DNA of 64,000 bases, from contig OZ005608.1 in NCBI GenBank assembly GCA_963930655.1, positions 17,509,271 to 17,573,270 of the forward strand. The letters run 5' to 3'. The notes beneath the pieces are model-generated. The model worked only from the letters and a program-made list of their open reading frames with translations. It was not told the origin of the DNA and did not search any database. Within the stretch, counting starts at the first letter, position 1. Each line of letters starts with the position of its first letter. Made by a program: the position numbers and the translations under genes. Positions 23,961 through 35,310 of the stretch are shown here, one piece after another. The DNA comes from Myrica gale (lineage: Eukaryota; Streptophyta; Magnoliopsida; Fagales; Myricaceae).

Positions 23961-25320
23961 TAGTGGCAAAGCTGGAATCAGGTACGAAGGACAATTTTGG
24001 ACTTTCTGGAGATGGAACCTTGTATTTCCAGAGGCGTTTGGTAGTGCCTTAGGATAACAAGATTAGGGAAAATATTTTGGGGGAAGCTCACAAGTCGATG
24101 TTTTCTGTCCATCCAGGTAGTACGAAGATGTATCGAGATCTTAAAGAGAAATTTTGGTGGAACATAATGAAGAAGGATATTGCTGAATATGTGAGTCATT
24201 GTCTGACATGTCAGCAAGTTAAAGCGGAACATCAGAGACCTGTTGTATTATTGCTGCCTTTGGAGATACCAATTTGGAAGTGGGTCAAAATAATGATGGA
24301 TTTGGTGACGAGATTACCAAAAGCACCAACGGGACAAGATGTTGTATGGGTAATTGTAGATCGATTAACAAAGTCGGCTCATTTCATTCCGATCAAAGTT
24401 ATTTATTCGGCAGAGAAGTTGGCAGAGTTGTATATTCAAGAGATAGTTCCATTACATAGGATTCCTAAGTCCATAGTGTCGGACAGAGATACCCATTTTA
24501 CTTCCCGAGTTTGGGTGGGTTTTCAAAAGGCAATGGGTACTAGCTGAAATTCAGTATGACTTTCCACCCTCAGACCGATGGTTAGTCATAGAGGATGATT
24601 CAGATACTTAAGGATATGCTTAGAACTTGTGTGCCGGATTTAAATGGTCATTGGAGCTATTATTTGCCATTAGTGGAATTTGCTTACAACAATGCTTATC
24701 AGGCTAGTATTGGCATGGCTCGTTATAAGGCGTTGTATGGGCGCAATTGCAGATTGCCGCTTTATTGGGATGAAATTGGGAAATGACAGTTGTTAGGTCC
24801 TGAAATTGTACATAAGACTTGTGAGAAAATTGGAATTATTAGGAAACGCCTCAAAGCTGCTCGAAGTTGGCAAAATAGATACGCAGATGTCAGACGACAT
24901 GATTTGGAGTTTCAAGTGGGTGATAAGGTATTTCTCAAGGTGACGCCCATAAAGGGGATAAAGCGATTTGGAAAGAAAGATAAGTTAAGTCCTCGATTTG
25001 TGTGGCACTACAAGATTTTAAGCAAAGTGGGACCAGTAGTATATCAGTTAGCACTACCACCAAAATGGGAAGGGATGCATGATGTCTTTCATGTGTCTAT
25101 GCTAAGGAAATACGTGGTAGACCCCTATCATATTTTAGACTATGTACCGTTGAGCATGGGGGAGAATATTTCGAATATATAGAGCAGCCAGTGCAAATCA
25201 TGGACCAAAAAGAGCAAGAATTACGCACTAAAAAGATTCCTCTAGGTGAAGGTATTTGGAGGAACCAGAAAGTAAAATAGGCATCTTGGGAGTTGGAATC
25301 TGAGAGTACCCTCATATATT
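23961..25320 (+). pseudogene. Integrase with chromodomain-like tail, Tekay-like element
   Basis: The zinc-binding HHCC region is visible: H in VHPGSTKMYRDLKEKFWW, then EYVSHCLTCQQVKAEHQ (about 24105-24238). The catalytic core follows with Asp in IMMDLVTRLPKA and Asp in SIVSDRDTHFTS, then a stop at about 24544 and the LRTCVPDLNGHWSYYLPLVE segment. The C-terminal GPY/F-type part reads FRFGKKDKLSPRFVWHYKIL-like text (24966-25020) and HDVFHVSMLRKYV. After a frame change near 25180 a chromodomain-like stretch reads EQPVQIMDQKEQELRTKKIP. Presence of a chromodomain would steer insertion to particular chromatin. Stops and shifts inactivate it. Confidence 0.8.
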
Positions 25321-25794
25321 TCCTGATTTAGGTTATGATCTTGTTTGAATTGAATGTGGTTATTGGTAATTGGTTTTGGAAGAAAATTCAAGCTCTTGAA
25401 ATTTTAGTGATCTGTATACCTGTATATACTTATCCAACAAATGGAGAACTAGACGATCAAGAAGGAGGTTTTGGAGTAGAAGAGGAAGTACCTGGAACCC
25501 AAACCTTGGCGAGTATGGGCAACTCGGAGTATGCTCGAGGGATGTTACCAATACCCTGGTGCTAGGAAGAAACCCAAGCCAGAGAAAGAAAGCGAAGAAG
25601 AATCTGACCTCGAGGAAGGATCTGACATAGAAGAAGAAATAAAGAAGATCAACCCATAAGCCAAAAAGGACCTGGTCGAGAAAAAGTTAGCCTAGTAATC
25701 CTCATATTTTGTAGTTTTGAATGACTCTGAAAACATCGTAACTTTTTGAACTCACGCAATTCCGAGGACGAATATGTTCTTAAGAGGGGGAGGA
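25321..25794 (+). other. 3' untranslated leader and polypurine tract of the Tekay-like element
   Basis: The sequence has acidic coding-like remnants (GluGlu-rich, about 25470-25660) and the phrase GAGGACGAATATGTTCTTAA. It ends in the polypurine tract AAGAGGGGGAGGA immediately before the 3' LTR start TGTAAC at 25795. The tract primes plus-strand DNA synthesis. No separate gene is supported. Confidence 0.6.
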
Positions 25795-26022
25795 TGTAAC
25801 ACCCCTCTCTTTTTCACTTGTTTGCCATATTATCTTTTTTCACCTGTCTGACATATGAGATTATATATATAGGAGTCTCTGTTTAATTATTTCTTCCTTG
25901 AGCTTACCTAATATCTTTCTTTGTTTGCATTCTCTTCTCTTAATTTTAAAAAATATGTAATTGCATTCATGTTTACATTACTTCTCATTGAGCTTGAAAT
26001 GTATTATTATTTCATTTCTAAT

Positions 26023-29000
26023 TGTCACGCCCCGAACGCAGTCCCGCAGGGACCGTGACAGCCGCGAGCAATCCCGAGGGAAAGCTCCAGCGAACTTATA
26101 ACTTGAATATGAATATCATGGCTAGTCGTAATCATGATGCACATGCATGTTTCATGGTTATGAAAATGTTCTTGAAATTGACACAAGGTCCTTGGAAATG
26201 TTTACTTCTTAACTTGTGGGCTACTTACGCTCCATTTAACCCTTGGCGTCAAGGTTGTGCGTTCCTATCGGAACCGTCTCCCTTACCCTTGGGGACATTT
26301 CATTTGGTCGAACTAGCCCTTGAAGTGGCCCCAGGCCTGATGGCTAGACACGACCCTTGGAGGTCCACACCTTCTCACATTTGTCCTTCAGTGTGGTTGC
26401 ACTTACCTCTTAGGATTCACCCAACCTTCTCGCATTCGTCCTTCGGTATGGGAGTCCATCTTGATGGTACGGTACCGACCAGAGCCCTTAACTTGACTTG
26501 ACTTAACATAAAACTTCTCATACGTCATTGCATAAAAATCTCTTTAGAAAATCATGCAATGCTCGTGCTATGACATGCATGCTTATGATGTCATGCTTGC
26601 TCATATAAAACAATGCAGTGTATCATTCCAGTTTTACAAAAATATAAGTCCACTTACACACTTACAATCCACTTACCTTGCTTGTCTTGATAATGAGATG
26701 GTGCTTCGCCTACAAGCGATTCAATTATCTCACTTAGATGCTTAGGAATTAATCACATATACATACAAAAGAAGTACTTGTAATTATCTTGGATTTCCAA
26801 AAGTACATATCTTGAAAGTACTATTTTGTTTACAAAAGATTGTTTAACTAGTTTTCTTTGTAAAACAATGAAGAAAGACATTCAAACGTATGCATCAAAC
26901 ATCTCCTATACGATTGTTAAAGAGATCACTATGTAGTACTCACTCAACTAGGTACACTAGTTCTTCTCAAACATCAATGATTTCAAGCCTATTCATGAAA
27001 TCCTCGCCATCCTAACCTCAATGACTTCATAACTAAGTTTATTCAACTATCCTCAATGCCAGAGTTCACAAGACTTCAATTGGAACTCCAAATTCAATCA
27101 TATATGAAATTTTAACAAGGCCCGCTCGAGCACCTGTCAAGCACCGGTCGAGCGCCAACTCACTGTCCAACTTCCATCAACTCTCTCTCGAGCGGCGGTC
27201 AAGCGCCAACTCTCTGTATGCAAATCCAAGGGCCGCTTGAGCACCTGTCGAGCGTTGGTCAAACGGCAAGACATTGTCCATCACATTTCCTTAAGGCCGC
27301 TCGAGCGTCTGTCGCATGCTAGTTGAGCGCGATGCTACCTAAAAATAAGGTGCTAAAATCTACCTATTCCAACAACCTAATCATGATCCCTAGCTTGATT
27401 CTTCTCACCATACACCATTCCACACACTCTATTACATGCCTAAACAATCTTCATCTTCCATCCAACCCGTGGCACTTCTCTTAACATAAGATGTTTAGGG
27501 TTACACTTCACAACCGAAATTTCTTTTTACAACTTCATCTATTTGGCCATAACCAATATATCTATATATACATGCACAATCTCACTTATTAATCTTGTTC
27601 TACTTAGGGTTCCTGACTCCAAACCATTCTATCATTAACTAGATTTTCATTTCCAAGCAATTTGGCCAACAACACTCACATGCATGATAATACCTCAAGC
27701 CAAAATGTATTCAACCTCCAATTTATCCCTTCCTCCAACAACCACATCACAACTTAAATCCCAGCAGACCTAACCTATTCAGATCTAACATGCGTACATC
27801 TACAAAACAAAAGAACACAAGGCACTCGGCCAAAACAGCAAATCAAATTTCTCAACATATCTTACCTTGTAGTGCTGAACACAAGAGCTGATTAGGGAAG
27901 AGAACACCTAGCATAAAAGTATTTAGGGTCAGAACCTATGGAGGAAAAGAACAGAGAGATAGACATGCAAAGACACCATAACCCATACCTCCTTCTATGA
28001 CACTCGGTTAACACCAGGACCTTCTATCCTTCTAACTCTCAGTTCCACTCTCTTGTGTGGCTTCCAAGGCTGAGATGAAAGTATATAGGTGCTGTGATGA
28101 GGCTTGTGGTGAGGGAAAGGAGAAGAGGCTGCTGTTGGAATAACTTGAAGAAAGGCAAAGGAAGAGCTTGGAGATGAATTTAAGGGGTGGGGTTCTTGGT
28201 TTCTCTCTTCTTGCTTCTCTTGTGCAACCAAATGAAGAAGTGAGGTTGTGAGATGTGTGAGGCGTGAAAGGCAAAAGAGCAGGTTGAACTTGGACCAATT
28301 TACGTCAAAAGGGAAAGGGGACCTTGCTTGTATCGCCCAATTCTATTGGCTACCATGGGCAGTTGACAAGTCCTTTGTCTCATCTCCTTCAATTCACTTC
28401 ATTTCTTGTCTCCTAGTTTAAGCCACTCACGTGATTCACCCAAAAGCAACTTCAACATCCTCTTCTTGCCTATCACGTAAATCCTTCTCTTGCCATTGAT
28501 TTCTTTTCTTCCATCTTTCACTTATCACATGGTTTACTTATATGCACAATAGCCTATCTCCACTATAAGCACACAAGCCTATCACCATATCAACTTATCC
28601 CTATGATAAACACTCTAACTTATGTGCATAATAAACATAATAAACATACTAGCTTCTCACTATAATAAGCTCACTGACTTATTTCCATAATAAGCACACT
28701 AACTTATCTTTTAAATTCTTCATCAAGCTTTCCTGTAATCTATCAACTTATCACTTAATTCTTCTAATGATGCTTAAGGCTACCTAATGGTGATTAAGGT
28801 TACCTAATCAAAGACACAAAATAATCTATATGCTCAACATAAATTTCATAACTATAGATTATTATGCAATGATTTCTACTTAGAGAATTTCGGCAATGAG
28901 AAATAAAATTCTCTTCATATATTTAACTTCATAAATTATGGAGTATAATATTAAGCAATGGAAAAATAAATTCATAAAAGAAATATACCTTGAAAAATTC

Positions 29001-29197
29001 AGCTCTTAGGAAAAATAATAATAGTAGACTTGCACTAATAACTTTCACAACAATAGTGAAATTCTTTAAAGGAAGTTAAAATGAAATACCATAAATATTA
29101 AAGTTAAGTCATACATTGGCCAAAAACATGACCCTCTTGAGTTAAATTAAAAACAAATACATAGGAAGATAGCAAAAGCGAAGTTCGGGGTCTCACA
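26023..29197 (-). mobile_element. Solo gypsy LTR nested in the 3' LTR (minus orientation)
   Basis: Flanked by CTAAT at 26018-26022 and 29198-29202. Removing it restores the LTR text TTCTAATTTCCATTA found intact at about 13300. On the plus strand it runs TGTCACGCCCCGAAC to GTTCGGGGTCTCACA, so on the minus strand it opens TGTGAGACCCCGAAC, a typical gypsy LTR start. It is 3,175 bp with no coding domain. Internally it carries repeated GCTCGAGCGCC-type motifs (27119-27330). The ORF at 26022-26501 is LTR sequence shared with 41690-41830 and is not a gene. Confidence 0.85.
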
Positions 29198-29685
29198 CTA
29201 ATTTCCATTAAGATCTAATTTTGTTAAAGTCTTTCATTATGCTATTTATCTTTTATTTTCTCTCTTGTTAACATTTTATTAAGCTTATAGCCAAATATTG
29301 TGCCCTTCAATAATTGACCTTATAATTTGCTATGTGGTTAAAACCTAGGAGCTATTATTTGAAGATACCACATGCTTAGCCGAAATGCCTTTCTTCCTCA
29401 TTTGTTGTTTTTTTCCTTTTTTTTTTCTCTAGCCGAATGGTGCATGCATGTTTGGTTTTCTTTTTGTCTTCTTGTGCATTGCAATTAATGTTGGGAGACC
29501 ACATGTCATAAACCTAAAGTTTCCTTCTTTGTTTTGAGTTCTAGATAATGACTACATAGTTATAGACTCTAGGGTTAAGTTAATCCATTAAGGGCTAAAC
29601 CAATTCTTATCTTTTGCATTCCTTGGATGTTGCCGACATTTAGAGTGTAGGAAGAGAGAGGATGTCTTGTAAAACTTAGAATCAA

Positions 29686-29762
29686 AGAAGAAGAAGAAGC
29701 AGAAGAAGAAGAAGAAGCAGAAGAAGCAGAAGAAGAAGAAGGAAGCAGAAGAAGAAGAAGAA
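29686..29762 (+). repeat. GAA/GCA microsatellite in the 3' LTR
   Basis: A run of AGAAGAAGAAGAAGCAGAAG-type triplets of about 75 bp. At the equivalent place the 5' LTR has a more complex purine-rich stretch (about 13760-13870), so slippage with an associated deletion of about 400 bp shaped this copy. Confidence 0.8.
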
Positions 29763-32376
29763 TTATTCATGAAATAGGTCAAATACGATTGCATGGGTCA
29801 AATGGGATCGTCTAGACCCCAAATTTGGAGGGTTAGCTCATAAGGAATCTCTTGGAGTTACGGTTAGGAAGTTATTAGCTTTCAAAGTCAAGGGTAAAAT
29901 TGAAAAGCTTTCTAAAACGGGCACTTTAGGTATTTTTGAATTTGGCTTTGAATTTTACTTTCTGGACTAACATAGCTGGGCCCTAGGATCTCTGAACCTT
30001 ATTCTTGGACAGCCTTGCATTGTAGTCCCAAGTAGTGGTCCTTATTGGGCTTAGAGAAGACAAATAAGCCATAGATCATTAGGTGCATAAGTTGTTGGAC
30101 TTGCCTATTAAAGTTTTAAAACACTTTGCATCTCATTGGCTTGCTGATCTACATATCTTCATATCTAAGGCATGTTGAGATTATTACAAGTTTATTGAAT
30201 TGTTCATATCCCTTAGAATGTAGTAAAACACAAAAGTACAAAAGCATGTAGATTTTTCTCTAATGTACAAAACACCCGATTGCTTTACACTACGTTTTGT
30301 GACAAAATATGTGGATTTAGACCCTGAGACAATTCAGATAGGTTTCTGTAGTGTACTGGACGAAGCCATAAAAATTTGAAGAAGAAATGATGAAAAAAAA
30401 AAAAGCTGTGCAAATGACCAAAAAGGGCATCAAGGACAGTTTCAGAATTTATTGTAAAATCAGGGGCAAAAATGTCCAAACAAAAAATATAGCCCATCGC
30501 AGTTTTAAGCGGTGTTTAGAAGTCCTATGGTAAAAATTTGGGCCCAAGACTATTGAAATTCGAGGCCCAAATCACAATGTCTCATTAAGGGTCATAATCA
30601 GCCCATTAAGCAATAATTAATTAAAATAAAATAATAATTGAGATTTAAATAAGAAGGCCCATTAGTCCCGGCCTCTTATGGATAAATAATTGATAATTTA
30701 TTTAAAAATTTAATAAAATAATTAAATGGTAGTTATTCAATAATACTACTTGATCCTAAATAGTTAATCAATGTCAAGTTCAAATTGACTAAGTGGATAT
30801 TAGGTGTTAATATATTTTTATTGCGCAAAAAGGGTAATTGAATAAAATAGTATAGTATTATTGGAAGCTAAAGAAAGCCATTTAAATGTATACTTAGTGA
30901 CAAGTGATTAACATTTGATTAATAATATAAAGATTGCAAAATTAAGACATGCAAAAGTTTAGAACTTAGCATGTAGAAATTCTAATATTTCTCTTTCAAG
31001 TGATTAAACGTCATTTTCGATCTTATTTTATTCTTGTGCATTCCCTTGATCTCTTTTAGTGATTTGATTATTGATAATGCATATAAAAAGTCATGATGCA
31101 TCTACATATCATGGATATGAGATATTGTTGACCTAAATGACTGGAACGAAACTCATACCCAAAGGTGGTTCTGAGATCGGGTGACGGTTCCGTTCACATT
31201 GGAATAGTGCAAGCCACCACTGAGAGGATAATAGTTGGTATCCCTAGGCGAGGGAATAAAGCATGCCTAACCAGGTCCTAGTATCGGGGCACAGGACATT
31301 CCCAGAGGAGAAGAAGAACGCACAACCCGGACTTTGGGGGTTAAACAGAGTGCAGTAGGGACACCTCTACTTAACCAAAGAAAGAAAGTGAGATGACTAG
31401 GGAACAAAAGTGTTCATTCTGCATTGCATCGCTCATATCGCATGAATTGATTTGTTACGAGTATTGCTTTTAGATTAATTATTCACTATTCTTGTTACTT
31501 CTATTTTATATCGTTGCATGTCATGTCCCTTTTTCCCCCTAACTTAGTCAATAGGACTCACCTATTTTATTTATTTTTTATTTTATATCTACCGTTGTGG
31601 ACATCATGCCTAACAGATGAAGACAATTATGAGCGTGCAAATTCTGGAGATAGACTCTTATGGACCAATGTGACAAATACCCTCGAGGTTTACGTGGGGT
31701 ACGAGCCCTAGTGATAACTTAGAGGTCCACTTATTTCGCCACTTCCACGTGTTGAAGATTTTAGACTGGTTGACGTAGATCCAGCCCTCCTGTATATTGT
31801 GCCTCCTCCACCGGTGGAGGGTACTGGGGAGTCAAAGTTTATAGACTTGACCTCCGATACCGAGTCGGAGAACGAGTAATTCCTTAGTATGGCGTAGTTT
31901 TATGTTAGTGTAGCTAATTGCGTGATCTTTTGGCAGTGTAGATCACAACGTTGTAGTACGGAAAGCTTTAGACAACTTCTGCTTTTGTACTTCTCTTCAC
32001 TTACGTTTATATTCCTCATTAAGGATCTTTTGTATAAGAAAAAGTCAGTGGTCATAGTGGAATTTTTTATATTTTCAAAAATTTCTCTTCTTCCATTTCT
32101 CTTATCTTCTTCCATTAAGGATCTTTGATTTTATTTTCTTTACTCTTATCTCTTCTTTCGATTTTTTTTCCATATTAAATCTCATTTTGTTCTTCAAGTC
32201 AAAATTCTTAACATCTAGAATTATTTGAAATGTCACTTCAAAATATTTTTTTTTACTTTCAAAATAAATTGCAATTAAAAGTTTCCACTAGGCCTTTTTC
32301 AAAGACATAATCTCCGCTTGTGTACATACTATAACTATTGGTTAACCTAGGGTGTAAGTACTGGCACGTGGCGTGA

Positions 32377-32610
32377 CTCAAATTTAACACTACGGTCAGG
32401 ATCTTGTGCACACAACTGTTCGTTGTCTGAAGCAAATGACAATAATGATCCGCTAGTTCCCGATGGGTGGTCCCCAATCTGACCACCATCATAAAGATTG
32501 CCAAAGCCTCCTCCACAGTCATGCCTCTCGTAGGCTCGTATTGCCTTTCTTGTACGAGTGTATCGGCTAACAGCTGAATTACACTCGGGCCCATACGAAA
32601 CTGCCATTTT
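32377..32610 (-). pseudogene. PIF/Harbinger transposase pseudogene, N-terminal part
   Basis: Minus-strand reading gives MGPSVIQLLADTLVQERQYE, then TRGMTVEEALAIFMM, then HRELADHYCH and VLNLS at the gypsy border. This is the helix-rich N-terminal region typical of HARBI1-like nucleases, normally VEEALAMFL followed by a variant of VQERFQHSGETISR. When the gypsy element and one CTCAA are removed, the frame runs directly into the part at 13066. A second frame is open too, but only this one matches the family. Confidence 0.8.
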
Positions 32611-32844
32611 TAATTGGTTGGATTGAGGTGATTAAGAACCGGTTCGATACAGTTAGCACCAACAGTCCCATAGGCCACATAGGCAACCTCTGTCTACACA
32701 TTCTCCTGCGTTTGGGTTGGATATAAAAATTTCCAATAATCAATCGGTCTATAAAATCTTCGCCTGAATCATCATCCCTTCAGTTTGATCTGGGCGGGTT
32801 CGAGCTACCTGCCTTGAAGGGGTCCATGAATTTCGAATTTGAAA
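32611..32844. other. Spacer between Harbinger and kinase fragments
   Basis: The gap separates two fragments that read away from each other. It may hold upstream transposase exon remnants on the minus strand, but no family wording is secure. No promoter or terminal repeat was recognised. Confidence 0.3.
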
Positions 32845-33034
32845 AAAAGGGAATAGACCTGCATAAAAGAATAAAATCGTCATTCAATTGGAATACATAA
32901 TCCCCGAGTCATCCTCAATGGAGCGTCGTTTGCAGGTGATAGATATTGGGCTTATCAACTTTGTGAAATACTTACTGGAGATCAATCCAAAGCAGGGTCC
33001 AACGGCAGTTGAGGCACTAGAGAACCTGTGGCTT
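32845..33034 (+). pseudogene. C-terminal fragment of a DYRK-type protein kinase
   Basis: The frame QLEYIIPE (from about 32885), then IDIGLINFVKYLLEINPKQ, then PTAVEALENLWL matches the last kinase subdomain of plant dual-specificity (DYRK/YAK-like) kinases, where NP-x-x-RPTA-x-EAL-x-HPWL is usual. Here Arg of RPTA is Gly and HPWL is NLWL. Upstream, a frame change near 32865 separates a GIDLHK-like piece that may be earlier kinase sequence. CACTA element 2 is inserted right after WL. Beyond it, 38192-38206 supplies Ser-Tyr-Ser-Tyr and a stop, exactly the expected end (WLSYPY in relatives). The catalytic core is absent, so this is a gene fragment. Confidence 0.65.
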
Positions 33035-33439
33035 CACTACAAAAAAAACCGACCTATAGCGGGTCACAAAACCGCTGCTATAGGCTATAACAGCGGTCTC
33101 GACCGCCGCTATAGGTCCGTCGCAATAGATCTATAGCGGTGGTTTGCGAGACCGCCGGTGATGACCTCGAGTCTATAGCGACGGTCGCGACCGCTGCTAA
33201 AGGTCAGTGCCATCGTTTTTTTTTGTATGTGCCAGCATTTTTAAAACACCACAAGTTTTTTTTCTTATATTTTCCTAATCGGTAATACAAATTTATTTTA
33301 ATAACCATAATTCATCTTATGTAAAAAATTAAAGACCAAAGAGAATAAAACAAAATATACTTCATCATTGATTAATAATATTTTACAACAAATACAAGAA
33401 TCTCTACAACTAATATAAAAAGTAACAAATTTCTAATAT

Positions 33440-33540
33440 AAAATAACAATAAGCAATAACCGATTTAAAATATTAAAATACAACACAATAAGCTAAGCAA
33501 TAACCGATTTAAAATATTAAAATACAACACAATAAGCAAG
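33440..33540. repeat. Tandem 46-bp duplication inside CACTA element 2
   Basis: The text AAGCAATAACCGATTTAAAA through CAACACAATAAGC appears twice in a row. CACTA element 1 has a single equivalent (about 7850-7900 in reverse), so the duplication arose in this copy. Confidence 0.6.
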
Positions 33541-33629
33541 AACCAATTAAAATCTTCCTCCTTTGGCACATCAACATCCTCCATCTTGAATTCTTGTAAT
33601 AGAAAATAAATATCACATGAGAAATAAAA

Positions 33630-33895
33630 ATAAGGCTAAATTACCCCGTCAGTCCCTGAGTATAGTCAATTCCCAGATTGGTCCCTATGGAAAAATTTCT
33701 CCTACGAGGACTCCTGAGGTTTGATACGTCTCCCAAATCATCCCTCCATCACATGACATGACGGAATCTGCTTACGTAGCTGATGGCGAACACGTCACCG
33801 CCTCTTAAAACCCGACAGGCGTCTGATTTTTTTTCCATGTCATTGAAAATAAGGTGGGGACTTGAATCTGCCTACGTGGCTGACTTGATTTTTTA
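33630..33895. repeat. Half of a dispersed repeat next to the captured genes
   Basis: The wording (ACCCCGTCAGTCCCTGAGTA, GGACTCCTGAGGTTTGATAC, CATGACGGAATCTGC) is the style of one arm of plant Mutator-like MITEs. No matching inverse arm is seen before the epimerase fragment starts at about 33900. It may be a truncated element caught along with the cargo. Confidence 0.3.
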
Positions 33896-33899
33896 CATG

Positions 33900-34105
33900 T
33901 CGCATTTGAGTTTCCAGAGTTTCGTCGATTCCGGCAGCCGGTACTTGTCCGCCTCCTGGGAGGAATCCAGTGGGAGAAGCAGGTCTGGAATTCCGCCCAG
34001 ATCCACCGATCTGGCAGTATGTCTCTCCTCGTCACTGGAGCCGCCGGTTTCGTCGGCTCCCACGTGTTGCTCGCCTTAAAAAGATGCCGAGATGCCAGTA
34101 TGGAT
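33900..34105 (+). pseudogene. GAE: Captured UDP-glucuronate 4-epimerase (GAE) fragment
   Basis: The reading LSFQSFVDSGSRYLSASW (33905-33958) is the stretch after the membrane anchor of plant GAE proteins. One base is missing after TGGGAGG. In the next frame it continues GIQWEKQVWNSAQIHRSGSM and then LLVTGAAGFVGSHVLLALK (34019-34080), containing the Gly-x-x-Gly-x-x-Gly NAD-binding Rossmann motif. The parental enzyme converts UDP-glucuronate to UDP-galacturonate for pectin in the Golgi. The anchor and all sequence after the first beta-alpha unit, including the Tyr-x-x-x-Lys catalytic pair, are absent. Similarity fades at about 34105, where the next captured gene begins. Confidence 0.8.
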
Positions 34106-34109
34106 TTGG

Positions 34110-34760
34110 CGGCCTGATGGACTCCCATGGACTTACCAAGCTCTCTGGCTTTCCTTAACTACCCGGCACAGCTCGTTTATTGCTGGAAAATTATTAATGC
34201 ACCCGCTATCTCACCCTCCAATGTAAAGAAGGAAATGCCATTGAGTTCATTGGCAAAAATCCCTTTGAGATCTAAATTCAAGTATTTTCTTCTTTTTGTA
34301 TTTCAGGTTCTCCCGGTGATGATAATGGGTGCATTCATTCCTGGTCTGAGGCGGAAATACCCAACTCATGAATATATATCTGCAGTACTCTTAGTCGTGG
34401 GTTTAATCCTCTTCACCTTAGCAGATGCACACTCTTCTCCTAACTTCAGCGTAATTGGTGTTATAATGGTATCTGGTGCTCTAGTCATGGATTCCTTTTT
34501 GGGTAATTTGCAAGAAGCAATCTTTACCACGAATCCCGAAACCACCCAGGTGATTTTCATGTCCTAGTCATTTCTAAGCGGGTATTTGAATAGGGATAAT
34601 ACACATTCTCATGGAAAAGTTGCGAATATGTCACATTTAAGTTTGTATCTTTCTGCACAGACAGATGCTTTTCTACTCAACTTTAATGGGCTTGCCTTTC
34701 TTGATTCCACCCATGCTTTTTACTGGAGAATTGTTCAGAGCGTGGGCTTCATGTTCCTTA
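34110..34760 (+). pseudogene. UTR2: Captured UTR2-type nucleotide-sugar transporter fragment
   Basis: Three exon-like pieces: MDSHGLTK then, after a one-base frame change, [12 protein letters not shown] (34112-34180). Next is an exon (34307-34552) reading [20 protein letters not shown], a hydrophobic helix, then [21 protein letters not shown] third piece (about 34663-34755) reads MLFYSTLMGLPFLIPPML then FTGELFRAW in the correct frame. AG acceptors precede the second and third pieces (34306 and about 34661) and a GT follows the second (34553), so introns were kept. The family (UAA transporters) moves UDP-galactose/UDP-glucose across ER or Golgi membranes. The N-terminal and last helices are missing. 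Confidence 0.8.
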
Positions 34761-35007
34761 CAAAGAATGAAAACAAAAGACAAGCACAAAATCATGCTTT
34801 TATGGCTTCAAACAGGTGGTATAAAATAGTACATGAGAAACAGGAGAAAGGAAAAGCAAACCTGTTCTAGCACCTGCTAGCCTTGAGAGTCTGTCTTGGT
34901 AACTTCTATGAACAATATAGGTTGTTCCTAGCACTCATTAATTTCTTTACTATTGTCTTGGGGATTCCATGCAGTGCTGCCATTACTGATTTTATGAACT
35001 CTTCCAT

Positions 35008-35310
35008 ATGAAGGTGAGAGTATACACAGCATCTCAGGTTGAGAACGAACTGGAAGTGGCTAAAAGAGACTACTTACAGGCTGCCATTGGAATTTCAACC
35101 AAGAAGTTTGCTATCCCGAAACTGTTGGATTGGTACTTACTTGACTTTGCAAAGGACTTGGAATCACTGCTTGATTGGATCTGCCTCCAGTTACCAGGTG
35201 AACTTGCAAAAGAAGCAATCAAGTGCCTGGAGAAAGGCAAAATGGAACCTCTTTCATAGTTTGTCCAAGTTATGCCATATGACTTCAGTTTTAGGTACCT
35301 TTTAGACAAA
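35008..35310 (+). pseudogene. Captured DUF547 protein C-terminal fragment
   Basis: The open frame reads [40 protein letters not shown] and [20 protein letters not shown], ending at a stop (35259). After that stop one reads FVQVMPYDFSFRYLL (35262-35300). This is the conserved C-terminal end of plant DUF547 proteins, often annotated as leucine-zipper or ternary complex factor MIP1-like; their function is poorly known. Gln is replaced by the stop (CAG to TAG) in the usual Leu-Ser-Gln-Phe-Val context. The upstream exons are missing. Confidence 0.75.

Larger units (their letters stand above)
13072..32376 (+). mobile_element. Tekay/Del-like Ty3/gypsy retrotransposon with nested insertions
   Basis: The element starts TATAACACCCC (the 3' LTR keeps the canonical TGTAACACCCC). 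It is flanked by the 5-bp repeat CTCAA at 13067-13071 and 32377-32381. Removing the element and one repeat restores an open Harbinger transposase frame, which confirms the borders. The order is 5' LTR (13072-17158), primer-binding site TTGGTATCAAAG for initiator Met tRNA, gag, protease, reverse transcriptase, RNase H, integrase, a chromodomain-like end, a polypurine tract AAGAGGGGGAGG, then 3' LTR (25795-32376). Integrase after RNase H identifies Ty3/gypsy; the LTR wording and chromodomain-like tail fit Tekay/Del. Two solo LTRs are nested inside. Many stops make it defective. Confidence 0.9.
25795..32376 (+). repeat. 3' LTR of the Tekay-like element, split by a nested LTR
   Basis: Begins TGTAACACCCCTCTCTTTTT and, without the nested element (26023-29197 plus one CTAAT), is about 3.4 kb. 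It is shorter than the 5' LTR because the purine-rich stretch and following text collapsed to a GAA/GCA microsatellite (29686-29762) and because it lacks the 345-bp duplication. Its end reads GGCACGTGGCGTGA next to the duplication CTCAA; the terminal CA present in the 5' LTR is missing. Small substitutions are scattered along the pair, so the insertion is not recent. Confidence 0.85.

Noticed and set aside
26022..26501. A 159-codon plus-strand frame
   Set aside because: It lies wholly within a solo LTR and is conserved at DNA level with 41690-41830, where the frame is broken.
33440..33540. Short tandem repeats considered as a CRISPR-like array
   Set aside because: Only two direct copies without spacers, in a plant transposon.
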